Positions 5,479-6,800 of a DNA stretch of 6,800 nucleotides are shown piece after piece. Numbering within the stretch: position 1 is the first letter of the stretch; every line of letters starts with the position of its first letter. The DNA is taken from positions 1-6,800 of the forward strand of contig CASBHZ010000115.1 of NCBI GenBank assembly GCA_949123685.1, given 5' to 3'. The notes beneath the pieces were generated by a model. It was not told the origin of the DNA. It did no database searches and saw only the letters and a list, made by a program, of their open reading frames with translations. The DNA is from an uncultured Bacteroidales bacterium. Its GTDB lineage: Bacteria; Bacteroidota; Bacteroidia; Bacteroidales; Muribaculaceae. A program made the translations under genes and the position numbers.

Positions 5479-5640
5479 TTATGGCTGTAAAATAGAGGGT
5501 AATTTTACGGATTTTCTGGTGGGCTTTTGGTGGCTTGATGAGGAGAAAATCTTGCTTTGCTTTTGGGTTAGGATTTCGAATCCTTTTGCAGCCAAAAGAG
5601 AAGGCGCAGGTATAGTTCGGATCGGCTCTGGCGAAGCCAT
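5479..5640 (-). CDS. Doubtful 53-residue ORF with a strong Shine-Dalgarno
   Basis: The predicted peptide begins MASPEPIRTIPAPSLLAAKG and continues with many S, K, Q and P residues; it has no membrane helix and no recognisable domain. In favour of translation, GGGAGG lies seven bases before the ATG at 5640, a good ribosome-binding site. Against it, the composition is low in complexity, a nested inverted repeat (5560-5598) runs through the middle, and no clear promoter precedes it. The frame extends upstream to 5805, but that part lacks a ribosome-binding site and looks like random translation. It may be part of a conserved non-coding repeat instead of a gene. Confidence 0.25.
   Translation of the reverse strand: MASPEPIRTIPAPSLLAAKGFEILTQKQSKIFSSSSHQKPTRKSVKLPSILQP
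5560..5598. repeat. Nested inverted repeat
   Basis: An inner palindrome AGGATT-TCG-AATCCT (5570-5584) is enclosed by CTTTTGG (5560-5566) and CCAAAAG (5592-5598). Another CTTTTGG lies at 5524-5530. The inner TTCGAATCC resembles a tRNA T-loop, but there is no tRNA here. Confidence 0.5.
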
Positions 5641-5800
5641 TTCTTTTCCTCCCTTTGTTAGGTTTACTTTAATGCACGTATATATGAATACGGAGATAAA
5701 GTAAAGTTGGTTTCGGTGATTTATGCTGTGATTCGCTTGAAAAAATGTCGTGTAATGGAGATTATTCGTTGGAAAAAGTGTGGAACCACTTAAATACCAT

Positions 5801-5877
5801 ATCATATAATCTTGCGATTTTTACCTACAATATATCATTAAGTAGATAAAAAGCAATATCTTTGCATATTATATGAT
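5801..5877. promoter_or_regulatory. Promoter and possible operator of the HipB-like gene
   Basis: TATCTTTG (5857-5864) fits TAnnTTTG and lies 36 bases before the ATG at 5901; no clean -33 TTTG is visible. ATCATATAAT (5801-5810) and its exact reverse complement ATTATATGAT (5868-5877) flank the site, with a related TATATCATT at 5831-5839. HipB-type proteins usually repress their own promoter, so this symmetry suits autoregulation. Confidence 0.5.
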
Positions 5878-5900
5878 GAGTTAATATAACAAAGAATACA

Positions 5901-6206
5901 ATGGGAACCAAACTTCCTCGAAAATTGGAGCAGAAGATGTCTGTTGTGGGAGATCAGATTAAACTGGCTCGCTTGCGAAGGAATTTGAGTGTGGCTCAGA
6001 TTGCAGAACGTGCTACTTGCTCTCCGTTGACTGTGTCCCGAATAGAGAAAGGTGCATCAACAGTAGCCATCGGAATCTACTTGCGTGTGCTGTATGCTTT
6101 GCAACTTGACGATGATATTCTGTGGCTGGCCAAAGAAGACAAGTTGGGAAAAGCTTTGCAAGATTTGAGTTTGAAAACAAGGAAAAGAGCTTCAAAAAAG
6201 GAATAG
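5901..6206 (+). CDS. HipB-type XRE-family antitoxin/transcriptional regulator (no hipA follows)
   Basis: A 101-residue XRE helix-turn-helix protein. Residues 17-72 hold the domain (IKLARLRRNLSVAQIAERAT, then SPLTVSRIEKG as the recognition helix region). The following ALQLDDDILWLAKEDKLGKA and the basic tail LKTRKRASKKE are typical of HipB-like proteins encoded just before HipA-family kinase toxins, where they neutralise the toxin and repress the operon. Here the next 118 bases contain no hipA; an ATPase gene follows. The gene therefore looks like an orphan antitoxin or a regulator reused for a new neighbour. The start at 5901 has a TAnnTTTG promoter 36 bases upstream and flanking inverted repeats; an internal ATG at residue 13 is less likely. 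The family call is firm, the antitoxin role is inferred. Confidence 0.9.
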   Translation: MGTKLPRKLEQKMSVVGDQIKLARLRRNLSVAQIAERATCSPLTVSRIEKGASTVAIGIYLRVLYALQLDDDILWLAKEDKLGKALQDLSLKTRKRASKKE

Positions 6207-6271
6207 AGCACTTGTTCTTCTATACATAAGTTGCAATTTGCTCTGTGGGAATAAAAAATATGGCTCAAAAT

Positions 6272-6302
6272 TTTGTGTTATGTTATAAAAACATTATGTT
6301 TG
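6272..6302 (+). promoter_or_regulatory. Bacteroidetes promoter of the ATPase gene
   Basis: TTTG (6272-6275), 19 bases, then TATGTTTG (6295-6302) matches the TTTG/TAnnTTTG promoter at the expected spacing. The ATG at 6325 follows 22 bases later, giving a short leader. This is the best promoter in the window and implies that the ATPase is transcribed independently of the HipB-like gene. Confidence 0.7.
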
Positions 6303-6324
6303 TATTGCATAATAAATAAGATGT

Positions 6325-6800
6325 ATGAAATTCGTTGATAGAATAGATGAAGCTGCACGATTAAAGGATGCTCTTGCAAGAGAGAAGTCCTCGTTAGTCG
6401 TGATGTATGGTCGTAGACGGTTGGGTAAGTCAACGCTTATCAAAAGGGTGTTGTCGGACACGGATGTTTATTTCCTTGCCGATCGTTCTGAAGGCCAACA
6501 CCAGAGGATATTGCTTGCAAAAGTGCTTGCACAAGTGTTTCCGGATTTCGACAAATTGACATATCCGGATTGGGAATCTATGTTTCGTGCGGTCAATTAT
6601 CGGACAGACAAACGTTTTACTCTATGTTTGGATGAATTTCCGTATCTTGTAGAGCAATCACCAGAGTTACCGTCTGTATTGCAGAAACTTGTTGATGAGA
6701 AGCAGTTGAAGTATAACCTTGTGCTTTGCGGTTCATCACAAAATATGATGTATGGGTTGTTCCTTGATTCTACTGCACCTCTATATGGGCGTGCTGATGA
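6325..6800 (+). CDS. Archaeal-type (ATPase_2/DUF234-like) P-loop ATPase, 3' end missing
   Basis: 158 complete codons run to the window edge without a stop. The start MKFVDRIDEAARL (F-x-x-R-x-x-E near the N-terminus) is typical of this family. Walker A is GRRRLGKST (29-37), Walker B is LCLDEF (100-105, D103/E104), and LCGSS (134-138) is the sensor-1-like strand. The segment LDSTAPLYGRAD (147-158) is the usual motif just before the DUF234/DUF4143-type C-terminal part, so more than half of a protein usually near 350-450 residues lies outside the window. These cytoplasmic ATPases are abundant and duplicated in Bacteroidales and archaea. Their role is poorly known, with suggested links to DNA handling or defence. 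A start at 6321 is out of frame and stops after five codons, so ATG 6325 is the start. Its own promoter lies just upstream. Confidence 0.9.
   Translation, partial: MKFVDRIDEAARLKDALAREKSSLVVMYGRRRLGKSTLIKRVLSDTDVYFLADRSEGQHQRILLAKVLAQVFPDFDKLTYPDWESMFRAVNYRTDKRFTLCLDEFPYLVEQSPELPSVLQKLVDEKQLKYNLVLCGSSQNMMYGLFLDSTAPLYGRAD

Noticed and set aside
5570..5590. tRNA T-loop-like TTCGAATCC
   Set aside because: No acceptor, D or anticodon arms can be built around it. It is the centre of a nested palindrome.
5641..5805. Upstream extension of the 53-codon ORF to an ATG at 5805
   Set aside because: No ribosome-binding site precedes it and the added residues look random, while the ATG at 5640 has a strong site.
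6205..6244. Possible terminator after the HipB-like gene (AGAGCA/TGCTCT)
   Set aside because: The stem is only 6 bp with a 28-base loop and no T-run follows.
1..6800. CRISPR array, rRNA, complete tRNA or insertion sequence
   Set aside because: No regularly spaced long repeats, no tRNA cloverleaf, no rRNA-like segment and no transposase or terminal inverted repeats were seen. The 10-bp array at 5019-5063 is far too short for CRISPR.

Overview
The window looks like Bacteroidota (probably Bacteroidales) DNA. Several promoter-like sites fit the TAnnTTTG -7 consensus of that phylum. Three genes start without a Shine-Dalgarno sequence, and the protein families (Bacteroides-type tyrosine integrase, excisionase-like winged-helix proteins, VapE-type ATPase) are those of Bacteroidales accessory elements. 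Bases 1-33 are not biological: they match the Illumina TruSeq read-1 adapter, so the true left edge of the contig is base 34.

Bases 34 to about 5,200 look like one end of an integrated mobile element, with every gene on the minus strand. In transcription order: a zinc-ribbon protein with three tandem winged-helix domains (4977-4213), a complete tyrosine recombinase (4110-2998) followed by a hairpin terminator, a membrane-anchored protein of unknown function (2777-1977), a small excisionase-like HTH protein (1913-1491), and a VapE-type P-loop ATPase (from 1494) that runs off the left edge. The last two overlap by ATGA. Together they fit the integration/excision and replication-control module of an integrative mobilizable element or satellite. 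No relaxase, primase or phage structural gene is in view, so those cannot be told apart.

The non-coding DNA of the element is unusually structured. Two intergenic gaps, before the integrase and before the small HTH gene, carry the same 17-bp sequence inside clusters of GATAACC/GGTTATC heptamers. Upstream of the three-domain HTH gene, five TGAAC/T pentamers recur exactly every 10 bp, next to hairpins and a tandem repeat. These are the best candidates for binding arrays of the element's own DNA-binding proteins.

From about 5,216 to 5,900 there is no confident gene. This AT-rich stretch holds inverted repeats, a minus-strand promoter-like site, a hairpin terminator and one doubtful 53-codon ORF, and probably contains the element/chromosome junction. 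On the right, on the plus strand, are a HipB-type antitoxin/regulator without its usual hipA partner and the first half of an archaeal-type (DUF234-like) ATPase with its own well-formed Bacteroidetes promoter.
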